A stretch of DNA of 64,000 bases, taken from contig JAQFVV010012510.1 of the NCBI GenBank assembly GCA_028023455.1, positions 126,001 to 190,000 on the forward strand. The letters run 5' to 3'. This document shows, piece by piece, positions 1 to 10,694 of the stretch. Each line of letters begins with the position of its first letter. The stretch's first letter is position 1. The translations under genes were made by a program, and so were the position numbers. The notes beneath the pieces are model-generated. The model was not told where the DNA came from. It worked only from the letters and a program-made list of their open reading frames with translations, and did no database searches. Origin of the DNA: Epiperipatus broadwayi. Lineage: Eukaryota; Onychophora; Udeonychophora; Euonychophora; Peripatidae.

Positions 1-395
1 CTGAGACCTGGATATTAACAGAAAGTAATATAACGACTTCAGACCGCTCAATCAAATATGTAAAAACGTATGTTGGGAATAATAAGAAAGAATCAAAAAT
101 ATAATACTTGAGTAAAAAAACAATCAAGTATTTTTAAAACAATTTAAAAATACATGGAGCTTGGATGGACATATTTCTGGAAGAGATAATAGATGAATTA
201 TTGAAGTCTTTATATGGCTGTCAAGAGATTGTAAAATAATTAGAAGAAAAAAAAACACAAATAAAATAGATGATATAAGCAAGTTATTGGTGCGATGTAA
301 AGTAGATAATCTATGGTTTGGAGAAACTGGATTAAACTTAAGAGATCTTCAACCTGCAGTGGATCAATAATGGTTGAAAATTATATATAGAGAGA
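1..395 (+). mobile_element. RTE-like LINE 3' end, decayed
   Basis: Decayed 3' end of the same LINE family found better preserved at 20.3 kb. It opens with codons for ETW, followed by sequence matching the LGI..RK, WAGHIS and RDNR segments of that copy, but with many frameshifts and stops. It ends with a stretch matching the 20.3-kb tail (gcagtggatcaataatgg). The 5' part lies outside the window. No function remains. Assignment rests on colinear similarity with the copy at 20293-20965 and on family knowledge of RTE-type C-termini. Confidence 0.7.
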
Positions 396-1624
396 GAAAG
401 AATGGAGACACAGATATCTGACATGCGTCTTACTACCATAAACAATAAAAAATATTTTTGTTATATATATATGTATGTGTACACATCTATCTCTATTGGA
501 CATTTTTTCTGAGATATTTAGCTTTATCTTCTTTTTTTTTCCAAATGTAGAAACTGTTACCCTAACTATGAGTTATGTATTTAAGCTATGAGAACAGTGC
601 GTACCGTCAGATATGTCAGACCCTCTACTGAGCGTTCTTTCAGAAAATCTAGTTGTTGGTAAAAAAACAAACCAGAAATCTTGTAACAGCTATCAAATAA
701 TCTTCAAATCCTTGGATTTAAAAGAAGTAATTTGTAAAGAATTATATTGTAATAAATATAGGTAATTAATTAAGCAGTAGCTTTCAAAGGAAGTAAATTA
801 TATTTTCTCTCTGTCAAATTAAAACTACAAAAAATTTAAATGCATACATATATGTATATATAATGGCAGTTTATTATATAGAAACGACAAAACATATTTA
901 TTGGGTTACTAATAACTCATAGAAAACAGAATATATTCAAAATTCCCCATGAGTTGTTATATGAGCTATATTTACAATTGTAACTTAATTACGTTAAATG
1001 AATCACATTTCTTTTCTAATACTTTAATTAAGGAAACATATCTCAATATGTTGTAAATTTAACCATTATTGTTTAATTAATAATACTTTAATTAATTCTT
1101 TACCTTTCTTTTATTTATGTAAATGGGGCTTTAAAACACTGATTTTTTTTTAATTATACAATTTCAACGTGTTGTTCTACATATGCTCATATAAATTTAC
1201 AATACCTATATGAAATTATAGAATTTTCTGACATGATAATTATTCCAAGAATAAACTACTAACATCAGCAATGTCTATATGTTATGGTAGAAATATTTGT
1301 GCGTGTTTGCGTGTTGTCGTTTAAATGTTTCGTATATATTTATGTGCATGCGTGATTGGAGTTGTACTCAGGCTGCTAATGAATCCACAGACAGTGTCAT
1401 ACAATTAATTTTCAGATGTAAGAATTATGTCGAATAAGAAAAATCGTAGTACCTCATCAGCAATACCTTGTGAAACTTTGTGAGCCAATTTATCAAAGAC
1501 TAAATATTGTATACAATACAAATAATTTTATTTATTCTCTATTTCTTCTTGTTGACTTCATTGACTTAGGTTTTTATGAATCTCATGTTTATCTGTAATA
1601 ATGGGATTATAAGTTTGTGCAACT
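396..1624. other. A+T-rich sequence, nothing recognised
   Basis: Short (TA)n and (TG)n runs and poly-A/T tracts. No open frame, RNA gene or repeat that I could connect to others in the window. Confidence 0.5.
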
Positions 1625-1816
1625 ACTTTTTTTATTAAAACAGGCAAAACTCTCCATACAGTAGTGCCACTCAGAGCAAGTCAGAGTAATCAATGGATGC
1701 CAAAGGCTTGTGCATAAAATCCCTATCTAGTGCCTAGCCATCCAATATCCCCAGGCTATTTTCTAGCAGAAGAAATGGTGATAATGTAATGTTTAGTGGA
1801 GTTACTTCTTTTATTA
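1625..1816 (-). mobile_element. Family A HHR element, truncated
   Basis: A 13-bp near-perfect TSD flanks it: ACTTTTTTTATTA at 1625-1637 and ACTTCTTTTATTA at 1804-1816. Inside is the family A body on the minus strand (caggcaaaactctccatac... through ccaatatcccca). It includes the 3' half of the hammerhead at about 1748-1766 (UGGGGA, stem III and a damaged GAAA), but the CUGAUGA half is missing. It ends with ggtgataatgtaatg, a plus-orientation version of the family A terminus ggtcatgtgatg. This is therefore a fold-back that has lost most of one arm. Confidence 0.75.
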
Positions 1817-3339
1817 TTCTGTGTAGTTTTGCACAGGGGTAAAAGGTCAAGTGGTCTTCAAATTGAATCAAGTTCTGACATTTCTGATACTCAAACTTCA
1901 TAAAAACTTTAACTACATGCATAGCAATTCTTGGTTCAGTTTTTTTTTTCATTTTTGCATAAGCACTTGGAATTGAGAAAGCATTAATACGATGTGGTTT
2001 ATAGAACTGGAAATCCCAGTTGTGATCTTTGTAGAAAACCAATCAATAATAAGTTGTGTCAGTATTGAAGTTGAAATACAAATTTCAGTGTGCAAAATTT
2101 TGTGAGAAAAGGCAAGCAAATTGTGTATCATCCTGTCTAAAACAAAATTAAAAGAGTTCTAATAAAAGTTTGATAAAAATGATATCCCACACAATAGCAT
2201 TATGATACCACGTTTAATAGAAAAGTGGTTGCAAAGAAATTAGTGGTAATAATATATTATTTTCATTTTATTTTTTTCTAAAAAATAGATACCTAGAATG
2301 CATCAACTTTATAGAACCTCTTTAAAATCTTACTAAATAACAGCATTTGTAATTCTAGAGCAATTAAAATTTAAGTTGAATACAACTATTTTTAATGAAA
2401 TTCATTTTCCACATAAACAAAATATTAATTGAACAGGTAGATGGCTACACGTTTTTTTGAAAGGACATATTATTAACTATTTAACCATTGGCATTGTTGT
2501 GAAGTTTAATTAGAGTTATTTTATTCTTAGAATTTTTAGATATATTAATGAAAGTCTAATAGTGCTAAACTTGATTATTGCAATAAACATCTGGATCTAT
2601 TTTATCAACCCATAGGTTCCAATGTTAGTTTTAAAGAGCTTGAAGAAAAACTGTTAGCATTTTCTGTTGGATAACATTTTTATATGAATATCATTAAAAA
2701 TCTAAATTACTTTTGAAGAACCTCAATGTGTACATTATTGGAAGAATATATTTTGGAAATAAATTTCCTAGTGCCAAAACTCAAATGGTCTGCTATTGAA
2801 TTTTTGCACAATGCATGAATTAATCATCCCAAACATTTTGTTTTTAAAAAATTATAAAAAAATTTATATCATCAATACTGAAAGAGTAGCATCTAATAAA
2901 TTACATTTTAATCAGAAGAATATGTTATCATCCATTTTCAATATAATAGAATCAATTCATGATATGGAGCTAAATACTTATGCAGATGGATTACTTAAGA
3001 TGCATTAAAATATACCCTATCATGCTAATGAAACCTAGAATTTTATTAAGCAATGTGTTATAGATGCAGGCAAGTTTATCCTTGTAATTATTAAAAAAGA
3101 AAAATTCTGACTAGCAATTATTCTATTATTACTGACTTGATTAAAATAAAACATGTTAACACTTTTCTCTTGGAAGAATTATAAGTTGAATTTGAAACTT
3201 CATAAAAATATAAAGATTTACAATCAGAAGTTAGGAACTGACAAGAAGTCTATTAAGAGTGATGATTAGTCCTATGAATCCAGTGAATATAACATCTGTA
3301 CCTAAAAATAAATCATAGCCATTATTAAATCAATATGAC
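1817..3339. other. A+T-rich sequence, nothing recognised
   Basis: Short open frames here have no recognisable motif and are interrupted in a way expected by chance at this base composition. Confidence 0.45.
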
Positions 3340-3541
3340 TTTATTACTACTACTACTAGTACTACCACTACTACTACTACCACCTCCACTACTACTACTG
3401 CTACTACTACTACTACCACTATCACCACTACTACTGCCACTACCACCTCCACCACTACCACCGCCTCTACTGCTACTAGTGCTATTACTACTACTACTAC
3501 TATGTTGGTGGTAGTGGTGATGGCCATGGTGATGATGATGA
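3340..3541. repeat. Interrupted ACT/ACC trinucleotide array
   Basis: About 200 bp of imperfect (ACT)n and (ACC)n on the plus strand, ending in a GGT/GAT-rich segment near 3504-3541. A minus-strand open frame across it would encode a valine-rich run, which is only the translated microsatellite. Confidence 0.95.
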
Positions 3542-4176
3542 TATTTTCAACAATTGGATCAAGTATTTAATAATTTTTAAAAACTGAAACAAGAAATTAG
3601 TTGATAATTTTTAATGTATTCTATCTATGCATATAGTTTTAGATATTAAAGATATTCACCTTAATGAATTAAAAGCAGTTTAAAGTTCAGAGGCTGCAGA
3701 TCTGAGGAGATATTTGAAGAAGTTTTGAATAATGGGTGCTAGTTTCAAATGTGCTAGAATTTTTTAGCAGTATATGTGTACCTTAATGTGTCACCTTTAC
3801 AATCTTTCAATTTATAAAACATATAAAAACATCTGCTGTTACTAATATAGAATATTGATGCCATCCATTATACTAAATATACTTATAATGATATTGCTTT
3901 TGATCATAGATGAATAGTTATTAACAAGCCTGTAAATGAAGTCAACCTTTATCAAAGATTTACCATTGATAATATAAACCTAATATTAAGGCTGAAAATA
4001 TTCCTATGATATGATTCCTAAAGAACCATTTCTTATGCCAATGTCAATCTATTTGTCAGATAATAAATACATTGGAACTGTTATAGCAATGGGCATTATT
4101 TGCCGTTTCATTTAAAATTATTCTTTAGGAGTCTGACTTGTGAATTTATAACATTTTTGGATTGGGTCATTCTATG
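3542..4176. other. Unrecognised A+T-rich sequence
   Basis: No gene or repeat assigned. Confidence 0.4.
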
Positions 4177-4341
4177 AATAGATGAATATCACATGACCAC
4201 CACCTCTTATGCTTGTGTATAACTGTTGTTAAAACAGGAAAAACTCACTATACTTATTACCACACCCAGCAAGCTAGAGTAATCAATAGATGCCAGAAAA
4301 CTTGTGCATAAAATCCCCATCTAGTGCCTATGCATCCAATA

Positions 4342-4383
4342 TCCCCAGACTAGTTTCTGGCTTGTGGCCTTCATCAGTGAGGA
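4342..4383 (-). ncRNA. Hammerhead ribozyme, type I, family A
   Basis: On the minus strand: stem I 5' UCCUCA, intact CUGAUGA, stem II GGC-CACAA-GCC flanked by an A.A mismatch at 10.1/11.1, intact GAAA, stem III AC-UA-GU (2 bp, 2-nt loop), C17, then stem I 3' UGGGGA. Stem I pairs 6/6 including one G.U. Predicted cleavage follows the C complementary to g4348. All catalytic-core positions are present. The outer stem I helix of other copies (AUCCAA/UUGGAU) is lost on the 5' side because the element breaks there. The very short stem III suggests activity as a dimer, as in other retroelement HHRs. Confidence 0.85.
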
Positions 4384-4507
4384 GCCTTAATTAAGGTGTT
4401 TTCGGTTTAAGACTCATAGTTTTGTAGTCAAATGGAGATAAAAGGTGGTTGCTGGAGGGTTGCATTAGATCCTAAGATCTAGGTTGCAGTGCTTTCAGAT
4501 CCAAGGC

Positions 4508-4549
4508 TCCTCACTGACAAAGGTCACAAGCCAGAAACTAGTCTGGGGA
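4508..4549 (+). ncRNA. Hammerhead ribozyme, family A, core mutated
   Basis: Same architecture as the minus-strand partner at 4342-4383. Stem I UCCUCA/UGGGGA and the outer helix AUCCAA/UUGGAU are both intact, as are GAAA and triplet GUC. The box reads CUGACAA: U7 to C is tolerated, but G8 to A removes a catalytic base. Predicted inactive. Confidence 0.8.
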
Positions 4550-4672
4550 TATTGGATGAGTAGGCACTAGATGGGGATTTTATGCACAAGCCTTCTGGCA
4601 TCCATTGATTACTCTAGCTTGATGTGTGTGGCAATATGTATAATGAGTTTTGCCTGTTTTAATAGATGAATA

Positions 4673-5707
4673 GTTAGTAGATAGGTTTAAAAATCTACAA
4701 ACATGGTTGTTTCTGTTGTTAGAACTAATGAAAAAATGTCAAATCCAAAGAAGTGATGTGTATTTTAATTTTATTGATTTGATAAATATATTTTTTCAAT
4801 TAGTAGAATAGGGTTGTGATCTTTATTTGGAACTGCTTACAGATGGTATCATGAATCTGATATCAAGATATGATACAAGTTTGATGCTGAAGTTTTCAAT
4901 TTGAATCAAAAAGAAAATAAATCAACTTTATGGGTTTTGTATTTATAATATACAGATGATTTTAGAACTCTTTCTGATTCCAAAGATAATCAAAAATCGT
5001 AATATTTTTTAAATGCAATTTATAAGAATTTGTTTTAATGATTGTTTTCAAAAAAATTCTTTAATATTGATAACACAACTAGTTTTGGAATATATTAATA
5101 TCATAATATACTTATTTACCTGCTATTCACTGCACCCCTTGGAAAAGCTTCCACTACCTCTGAGAGTATGGGCACCCCAAGTTGAGAACCTCTTTGGCAA
5201 ATATAATGTATAAGAAGAGTTCTTACAATAAATATAATGGATATCACAGTAGCTCTGGATACACACATTTTAAAAATAAAATTAAAAAAAAAACACATTT
5301 AAATAAATTTAAACCTAATTATTGTTATTCTTTTTAATCTGTTTTTATTTTAAAGAAGTAAAAAAAAAACAGCTGTTTGTATTGAAATAAACATTTAGTT
5401 AAAGATTTGATGAAAAGGGTTTATCTCTAATCAAATGGCATGAAGATTATCATTTTCAACAGTAGGTTTTGGTATAAAGGGGGTGGGAGGTAGAGGAGAC
5501 ATGCTTAACATTTAAGTTTTTAGCACTGCTTTAAAGGAAGAACAATGTTAAAAAGATATTTTATTAAATTATTTTTAATCCGGCAAAATTATTACCTTTT
5601 GCAAACAACTTTTTGATTTTTCTTTCAAGAAGCCAATCATATGTATCCAGCTTTACTTTTAAATATAAAGAAAAAGCTATATAGTATACATTAAGCCAGA
5701 GTTAACT
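4673..5707. other. Unrecognised A+T-rich sequence
   Basis: A slightly less A+T-rich patch at about 5120-5200 (cactgcaccccttgg...) carries a short open frame with no recognisable motif. Nothing else assigned. Confidence 0.4.
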
Positions 5708-5874
5708 AGTCTTATAAACAATGAATTGTCTTTGATTAATAATACTTCTATAGTCTAATTTTCTTTACGTTTCCCTTACTCAAAGTAGAGACTGCTTTCT
5801 ATCCACTTTTAGCACCTTGTGGATGGGTGTAATCATAAACAAATGGTCGAAAACATACGAGAAAAATGTATGAT

Positions 5875-5919
5875 CCACAAATGCACATTTCATAATGAAC
5901 CAGCATTCATCAGTTGGCC
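5875..5919 (-). ncRNA. Hammerhead ribozyme, family B divergent
   Basis: Minus strand: GGCCAA, intact CUGAUGA, stem II AUGCU/AUUAU (4 of 5 pairs including a G.U), intact GAAA, stem III AUG-UG-CAU. The 3' strand of stem I (UGUGG) pairs poorly with GGCCAA, so activity is doubtful. The stem III change from A-U to G-C at its third pair, relative to other family B copies, is compensatory. Confidence 0.65.
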
Positions 5920-6251
5920 CAGATCACAATCTCTTACACATATCTTTACCATTCTTCAGTGTATATATATATAGAGAGAGGGGGGGAGTCAGTTATTACA
6001 GATTAATTAATAAGTGTCAAACTTACCGCCCTCACAATTTTGACACAAACCACTTAATAAAAGTATATTAATATTTTTTGTTAATCATTCACTAGACTAG
6101 AGATTATCCATCTAATGAATAATATTTTTGTAGTGTAATTTTTTCTATACCACCCTTATGCAAGATAGGGACTGGTTTCCATCGGTTTTAATACCTTGTG
6201 AAGGAGTGTAGTCACAAACGTATGACCAAAGACATGTGAAAAAGATGTATG

Positions 6252-6297
6252 ATCCCCAAGATGCATTTCAAGCTGAGCCAGCCTTCATCATGATTGT
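6252..6297 (-). ncRNA. Hammerhead ribozyme remnant, family B
   Basis: Minus strand: AUGAUGA in place of CUGAUGA (C3 lost), stem II AGGCU/AGCUU pairs fully, GAAA intact, stem III AU-GC-AU, C17, then UUGGGG. Stem I 5' side is disrupted. Predicted inactive. Confidence 0.6.
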
Positions 6298-6302
6298 CAT
6301 CC

Positions 6303-6348
6303 GGGCCACCTGATGACTTCTGGTTGAGCATGAAATGTGCATTTTGGA
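6303..6348 (+). ncRNA. Hammerhead ribozyme remnant, family B
   Basis: Plus strand: GGCCAC, intact CUGAUGA, weak stem II CUUCU/AGCAU, intact GAAA, stem III AUG-UG-CAU, U17, then UUGG. Stem I pairs GGCCA to UUGG with a mismatch next to the core. It lies head-to-head with 6252-6297, about 5 bp apart. Confidence 0.6.
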
Positions 6349-6480
6349 AATCATACATCTTTCCCACATGTCTTTGGTCATAGGTTTATGATTAAATGCC
6401 TCCACAAGGGATTAAAAAGGATAGAAACCATTCCCTACCTTGTGTGTGAGTGATGTTGTAAAAATTACACTACAGAAATA

Positions 6481-6770
6481 TATTATTTGGTACTGTGGTA
6501 TTAGAGCTGTGACACGAAGAATTATAATCGTTTAATCATTAAATTAATTAGGTTATTAAATCAAAAAGATATTTTAAAATCTACATTTAAAAAAAAACAA
6601 TTTCATAAAAAAAAATACGAAAAGCATTAAGGTGAAGATGCGTTTTGTTAAATTGTTTTTTTTTTAATGTAGATTTTAAAATATGTTTTGATTTAATAAC
6701 CTAATTAATTTAATGATTAAACGATTATAATTCTTCATGTCGCAGCTCTAATATCACAGTACCTATTATT
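6481..6770. mobile_element. MITE-like hairpin nested in family B element
   Basis: Inverted arms of about 115 bp (6489-6604 and 6650-6763, tips GGTACTGTGG and the near-complement ending CAGTACC) with a loop of about 45 bp. The arms include the conserved block attaattaggttattaaatc and its complement. TATTATT flanks both sides (6481-6487 and 6764-6770). The left arm of the surrounding fold-back (6100-6140) preserves the uninterrupted site, which confirms a later insertion. No transposase. The TSD length does not decide the superfamily. Confidence 0.8.
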
Positions 6771-6815
6771 CATTAGACAAATAATCTTTAGTCTAATGAA
6801 TGACTAATAAAAATT

Positions 6816-8494
6816 ATTAATAGCTTCCTTGATTGTTTTTCTATAAAGGATTGCTTTAAGGACCTTCACTATTTCAATAGATTATTAAAAACTGTGTCAG
6901 CATACACTATGGTTGGGGGGGGGGATCCTATGATAACTCATAAATCATACCCATAATCAGTTCAATGATGATCAAATGCATCACATATTTATTCATCACT
7001 GTCAGCTCTCTTTAAAATATATATATTTCACTTTTTAATATTATATATTTAACATTATATATATATAACCATATTATATGATGAATACAAGGTGATATAA
7101 AATATGGAAAATGCAGAAATATTACTGCTTACGATCATAATTAATATTTTAGTAATCATAATTAATATTTTAGCAATTAATTACTAAACAAATTTTAACT
7201 GCTTGCTTAATTTGCTCCAATGATTTCAATTTTTAGGTCATGAGAATCATTTAATATTCAATTTTCTATTTGTGATTTGCAAAAATATTTGTAAATATGT
7301 TATTTACATATACATGTTAGGATTCTCGCTGGCGGACGCCAGAGCAAAATAAATAATTCCGTTAATAGAGCAAAGCTTCCTTAACATTCGCCACAGAAGA
7401 ACGGCAAATAAGAAGCCGATCTTAGACTAAGCAACAGTAAATACATGAGATATAATATTTTTTTGATTCACTCTTTAGATAAAAAAAAATAACTCGACTA
7501 ATCACCAACTGGTGATTTTAAAGCTAAATGCTTAACTGGATAGCTCCTCGAAAATAAATACCACCTTATTATTACATATTTCTTCTGAATTTGAAATCTA
7601 GGTCACATTATGAGGTCTTTCTAGGTTATTAAATTTATATTATATAAAAAAGGGTTAATCTTTTATTTATTTTTTTAAAAAAAAGACTTTTATATCATCG
7701 TTATTTTACTAGGAAATGTTTATGAATTCAGTTAAAAAAATATTATAAATAATGTTTTTTTTTTCTTTTCTTTTTTTTAAAAAAAAAAACCATAAAAAAA
7801 CACACATCAGAAAGCAGTTTATGCGTAACTATGCACTTAAAAATCTGAATGCTTAAAAAAAATAATAATAATAACTTCCCTAATAACAAGGAAATCTGCT
7901 ACTGTAGGAAAATAATGTTAAGAACTTGTCAATCCAAATTTGAAAAAAAGATTTCCACTAAATGCCAAAACTCTTTAAAAATCAAATCTATTAAAACTTT
8001 ATAAATAACGATTTCTATTAATATTATTTAGATAATAAATTGCTTTAATAGTTAAGCCTACCAAATAACCTTTTTAAGTATTATCATTATTACTATTATT
8101 AATTTAAATCAAAATAATTATAAATTTTATTTTAAGGATATCAAAATATATATCATCAGTGTTCAGCATTCGCTGGAGACGATATACATTACCTCTTTAT
8201 GTGATTCAATTTATATATAGAGGCAACATTTTAGCTAAAAAAAAAAAATTATGGCACACCATTGTATATTTTAATAAGATATGAATCAAAATTCAATTAA
8301 AAACTATTATGAATTATTTTTCAGCAATGAATATGAGGGACTAGTAGTAGACAGGGGTGTATAAATACAGCTATACAATGTATGCACTGAACATAGCGCT
8401 AGAACAGTAAAGGAGGTAAGATTCCGGAGAAGGAGGGACTATTTTTTAAAAATATTATTCATTACTTATGTCATAATAAAATTACACTTTTATT
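6816..8494. other. A+T-rich; small GC-richer island at 7321-7440
   Basis: Mostly A/T runs. At 7321-7440 base composition shifts, with a perfect 6-bp hairpin CTGGCG-GA-CGCCAG at 7329-7342 and CG dinucleotides that are rare elsewhere. I see no open frame or splice context that makes it an exon. A weaker patch lies at 8330-8440. Confidence 0.4.
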
Positions 8495-8681
8495 TAAACG
8501 ACAAAAATCTCAGCCTCAGGGTAGCCTTTGAGCGTTCCACCATCAGATTTTCAATTGGATAGACGGTTGAAGAGTTGGAATGTAGAGGAGATTGATGCCT
8601 GACCAATTAAAGTATAAAGATTGGCTGTCTTAATATATGTCTGAGTACTTATTGCATATATGTGTAGAGATGATAAACTGG

Positions 8682-8725
8682 ACTAACTGAGGATTGCTGG
8701 TTTAACATGAAATACCTATATTGGT
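8682..8725 (+). ncRNA. Hammerhead ribozyme, type I, family B
   Basis: Stem I ACUAA/UUGGU (5 pairs, one G.U), box CUGAGGA (position 7 is free, so the core is intact), stem II UUGCU/AACAU with only 3 pairs, GAAA intact, stem III AUA-CC-UAU, triplet UAUA with A17 at 8720. Weak stem II may reduce activity. Confidence 0.75.
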
Positions 8726-9146
8726 GATTATATATTTTTTCGATATATGTGTGTTAAAGTGTATCAGTGATATGAGATAGAGTGATGGGTCATGTGAAAG
8801 TCTGTGTTCATATACCCTATATATTACATATATTGATACAGGTATATAATAAGCCTATATTTCAGTTATTACATAGTAGTGGTGTCTGTCCATCCCTTGT
8901 ATATGTATTAATGGATTATGTCCTTTACATGAGGGGTCAGATTAACTTTAGGTCAACATGGGTATGCCAAGAATCTCGACCTCAGGTTGGCCTTTGAGCA
9001 TTCCATCATCAGATTTTTAACTGGATGAATGGTTGAAGAGTTGTAGTGTAGAATGGATTAAAGCCTGTCCATTAAAGTATGAAAATTGACAGTCTTAATA
9101 TATATCTAAGCACTTATTGCATATATGTATAGAGATGATAATCTGG

Positions 9147-9190
9147 ACCAACTGATGATTGCTGGTTTAGCATGAAATATGTATATTGGT
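9147..9190 (+). ncRNA. Hammerhead ribozyme, type I, family B, intact core
   Basis: Stem I ACCAA (9147-9151) with UUGGU (9186-9190), CUGAUGA at 9152-9158, stem II UUGCU/AGCAU (4 of 5 pairs), GAAA at 9174-9177, stem III AUA-UG-UAU, A17 at 9185. An outer stem I helix AUAAUC (9138-9143) with GAUUAU (9191-9196) is separated by a UGG bulge, which resembles the internal loop used for tertiary contacts in natural HHRs. All core bases are present. One of the best active candidates in the window. Confidence 0.88.
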
Positions 9191-9677
9191 GATTATTTAT
9201 CTTTTCAACATATATGGGTTCAAGGGTATCAGTGATATGGGATAGAGTGGTGGGTTGTGTGAAAGTCTGTGCTCATATACCTTATATATTAAACGTTTCT
9301 TATATTTTATACATTTGTCTTAAACAAATTATTTAAAATCACTCGTTTGTTATTATTCTTTAAAATGTAATTTATTCTGATTCTAGTTTTAATATGTAAA
9401 TAAGTAAAAACTTGAACCTGCATGGATTTACTGTTTACAGAAAGCTGTGCTTGTGAACCTTATTCAAACTCACATCTGCTCTAAACATATATTAAAAATA
9501 TGTGCTGCAGATTTTAACTTTATTCTATATTTTGCCATTACAGTGTATTCTGTATCATATCATTAACCCAAAAAATATCAGTTATAAGTTTTGTAATTAA
9601 AAATAGGACATTAAATGCAGTGCATCATTAATAACATAATAATAAGAACAAGAAATAAAGTTAAATTTTAAATTCAT

Positions 9678-10070
9678 GGAAGAGACATTTTTACAATCAG
9701 GCTGGCAATTTTCATCACCTATGCCATTTGTATTGTAAGGTGCAAGACACAATACAAACATCCCAAGCCAGATGAGAACTTATTATTTATTCAGAGCATA
9801 GAGAAAATTAAACAAAGAGACAAAACTCTTGCAACAACATTCATTTTTCAAGAGACATGGAAGCTATATCAGACTCTCCAATAAAGTTAACAAAGAACTT
9901 AACCACTAAATACCTAACCCTGTTTTAACTCAATAATGTTAGTTCCATAACTCATCTAATATTGTAATTTTTCATTATTCATATTTGTAATGTATCATCC
10001 ATATTTATACCCATTTCATAAAGAGTGTAACACAAGTATTAATTAGTTTAATAAATGTTTTGAGATAAAG
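9678..10070 (+). pseudogene. LINE reverse transcriptase C-terminus and 3' UTR
   Basis: A short open segment ending with TAA at 9882-9884 reads RLAIFITYAICIVRCK, then IEKIKQRDKTL and FQETWKLY. It aligns with the LINE remnant at 39879-40256 (RLAIFFTYAV, IKKIKDRDKML, FWDTWNKV). The tail to about 10070 is A+T-rich and ends aataaatgttttgag. The zinc-knuckle part seen at 39.9 kb is absent. A dead 5'-truncated LINE copy. The clade cannot be fixed from this segment. Confidence 0.7.
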
Positions 10071-10197
10071 ATCTAAGGTAAGTTATTAGATTTTTTCTCA
10101 TATATTTAACATATTTTTACTGTTAATTTTCTTAAACTATCCTAAAAACATTAAATTTTCATGCTTTTAGATATTTTACTAAAGAAATTAATATAGA

Positions 10198-10694
10198 GTT
10201 GTAATTATATTTTATTGAGCACACAGGAAGTATATGTAAATACTTAAACAGACATTAACCTGTAATAAATATGCCTTAAAAATTTTAATAGCCAAGCAAT
10301 ATTATTTTATCGATAGAAAGACCTCACAAACCATGACAGAAGATAATGACTTTTATAAAGATAAGAGTGACCATCTAATCTTTAACCTAAATTTCTACTT
10401 ATGTAGGCCAATCTGAAGCATCCTGATTTGGGGGCATGAAATTGTTGTTCTCTTCACTGTTTAAGTCCACTATTTCCTTTACTAATTAACCTTTGCAAAA
10501 TCTTACAATTTACAGCGAGTTAATGTTGGTATCTTAATACTGCAAAATCTATAAACTATTGTAAAGTTATAATTATATATTATTGAGTTCACAGGAAGTA
10601 TATGTAAATACTTAAACAGGCTTTAACTTGTAACGGATGTGCCTCATTAAATCACTGTAAATCACTAGATTTTGCAAAATGTTAATTAGTAAAG
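10198..10694. repeat. Direct repeat pair plus internal inverted repeat
   Basis: About 79 bp at 10198-10276 recurs at 10566-10644 (shared core cacaggaagtatatgtaaat), spacing 368 bp. Between and after them, actaattaacctttgcaaaa near 10481 is inverted as ttttgcaaaatgttaattag near 10671. It could be a decayed non-autonomous element. No coding capacity or known terminal motif was recognised. Confidence 0.7.

Larger units (their letters stand above)
4177..4672. mobile_element. Family A HHR fold-back element
   Basis: A perfect 12-bp TSD, AATAGATGAATA, lies at 4177-4188 and 4661-4672. Between them a minus-oriented partial unit (about 4189-4387) joins head-to-head with a plus-oriented unit (about 4388-4660). 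Each arm carries a hammerhead: 4342-4383 on minus, 4508-4549 on plus. The left unit stops within the hammerhead 5' region, and the junction at 4384-4395 (ggagccttaattaagg) falls directly after stem I. The right unit runs from ttaaggtgttttcgg through the hammerhead to ttttgcctgtttt. Because the TSD encloses the whole inverted structure, the fold-back probably integrated as one unit. No protein is encoded. Confidence 0.85.
5708..6815. mobile_element. Family B HHR composite: tandem plus fold-back
   Basis: Two minus-oriented units (about 5708-6088 and 6089-6297) stand in tandem with a 378-bp spacing between their GAAA boxes. The second joins head-to-head with a plus unit from about 6303. The right arm is interrupted by a MITE (6481-6770) and resumes at 6771-6815 (cattagacaaataatc...), which pairs with 6085-6125. 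Three hammerheads are present, all with some damage. This is a divergent subfamily with stem III AUG/CAU instead of AUA/UAU. Confidence 0.75.
8495..9295 (+). mobile_element. Family B HHR tandem dimer
   Basis: Two direct plus-strand units, GAAA boxes 465 bp apart (8709 and 9174). Each carries a hammerhead and the family body (cctcaggttggcctttgagc, gattttcaattggat, attaaagtatgaa...). Possible 7-bp TSD TTAAACG at 8495-8501 and 9289-9295, weakly supported. If transcribed, cleavage at 8720/8721 and 9185/9186 would release a 465-nt monomer. No real open frame; the short one at 8782 is a chance frame in the repeat. Confidence 0.8.

Noticed and set aside
3330-3527. Valine-rich minus-strand open frame
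   Set aside because: It is the translation of an interrupted ACT/ACC microsatellite with no start context or domain.
10198-10644. LTR pair of a small LTR retrotransposon
   Set aside because: The direct repeats are only about 79 bp, and no primer-binding site, polypurine tract, TG...CA ends or TSD could be seen.
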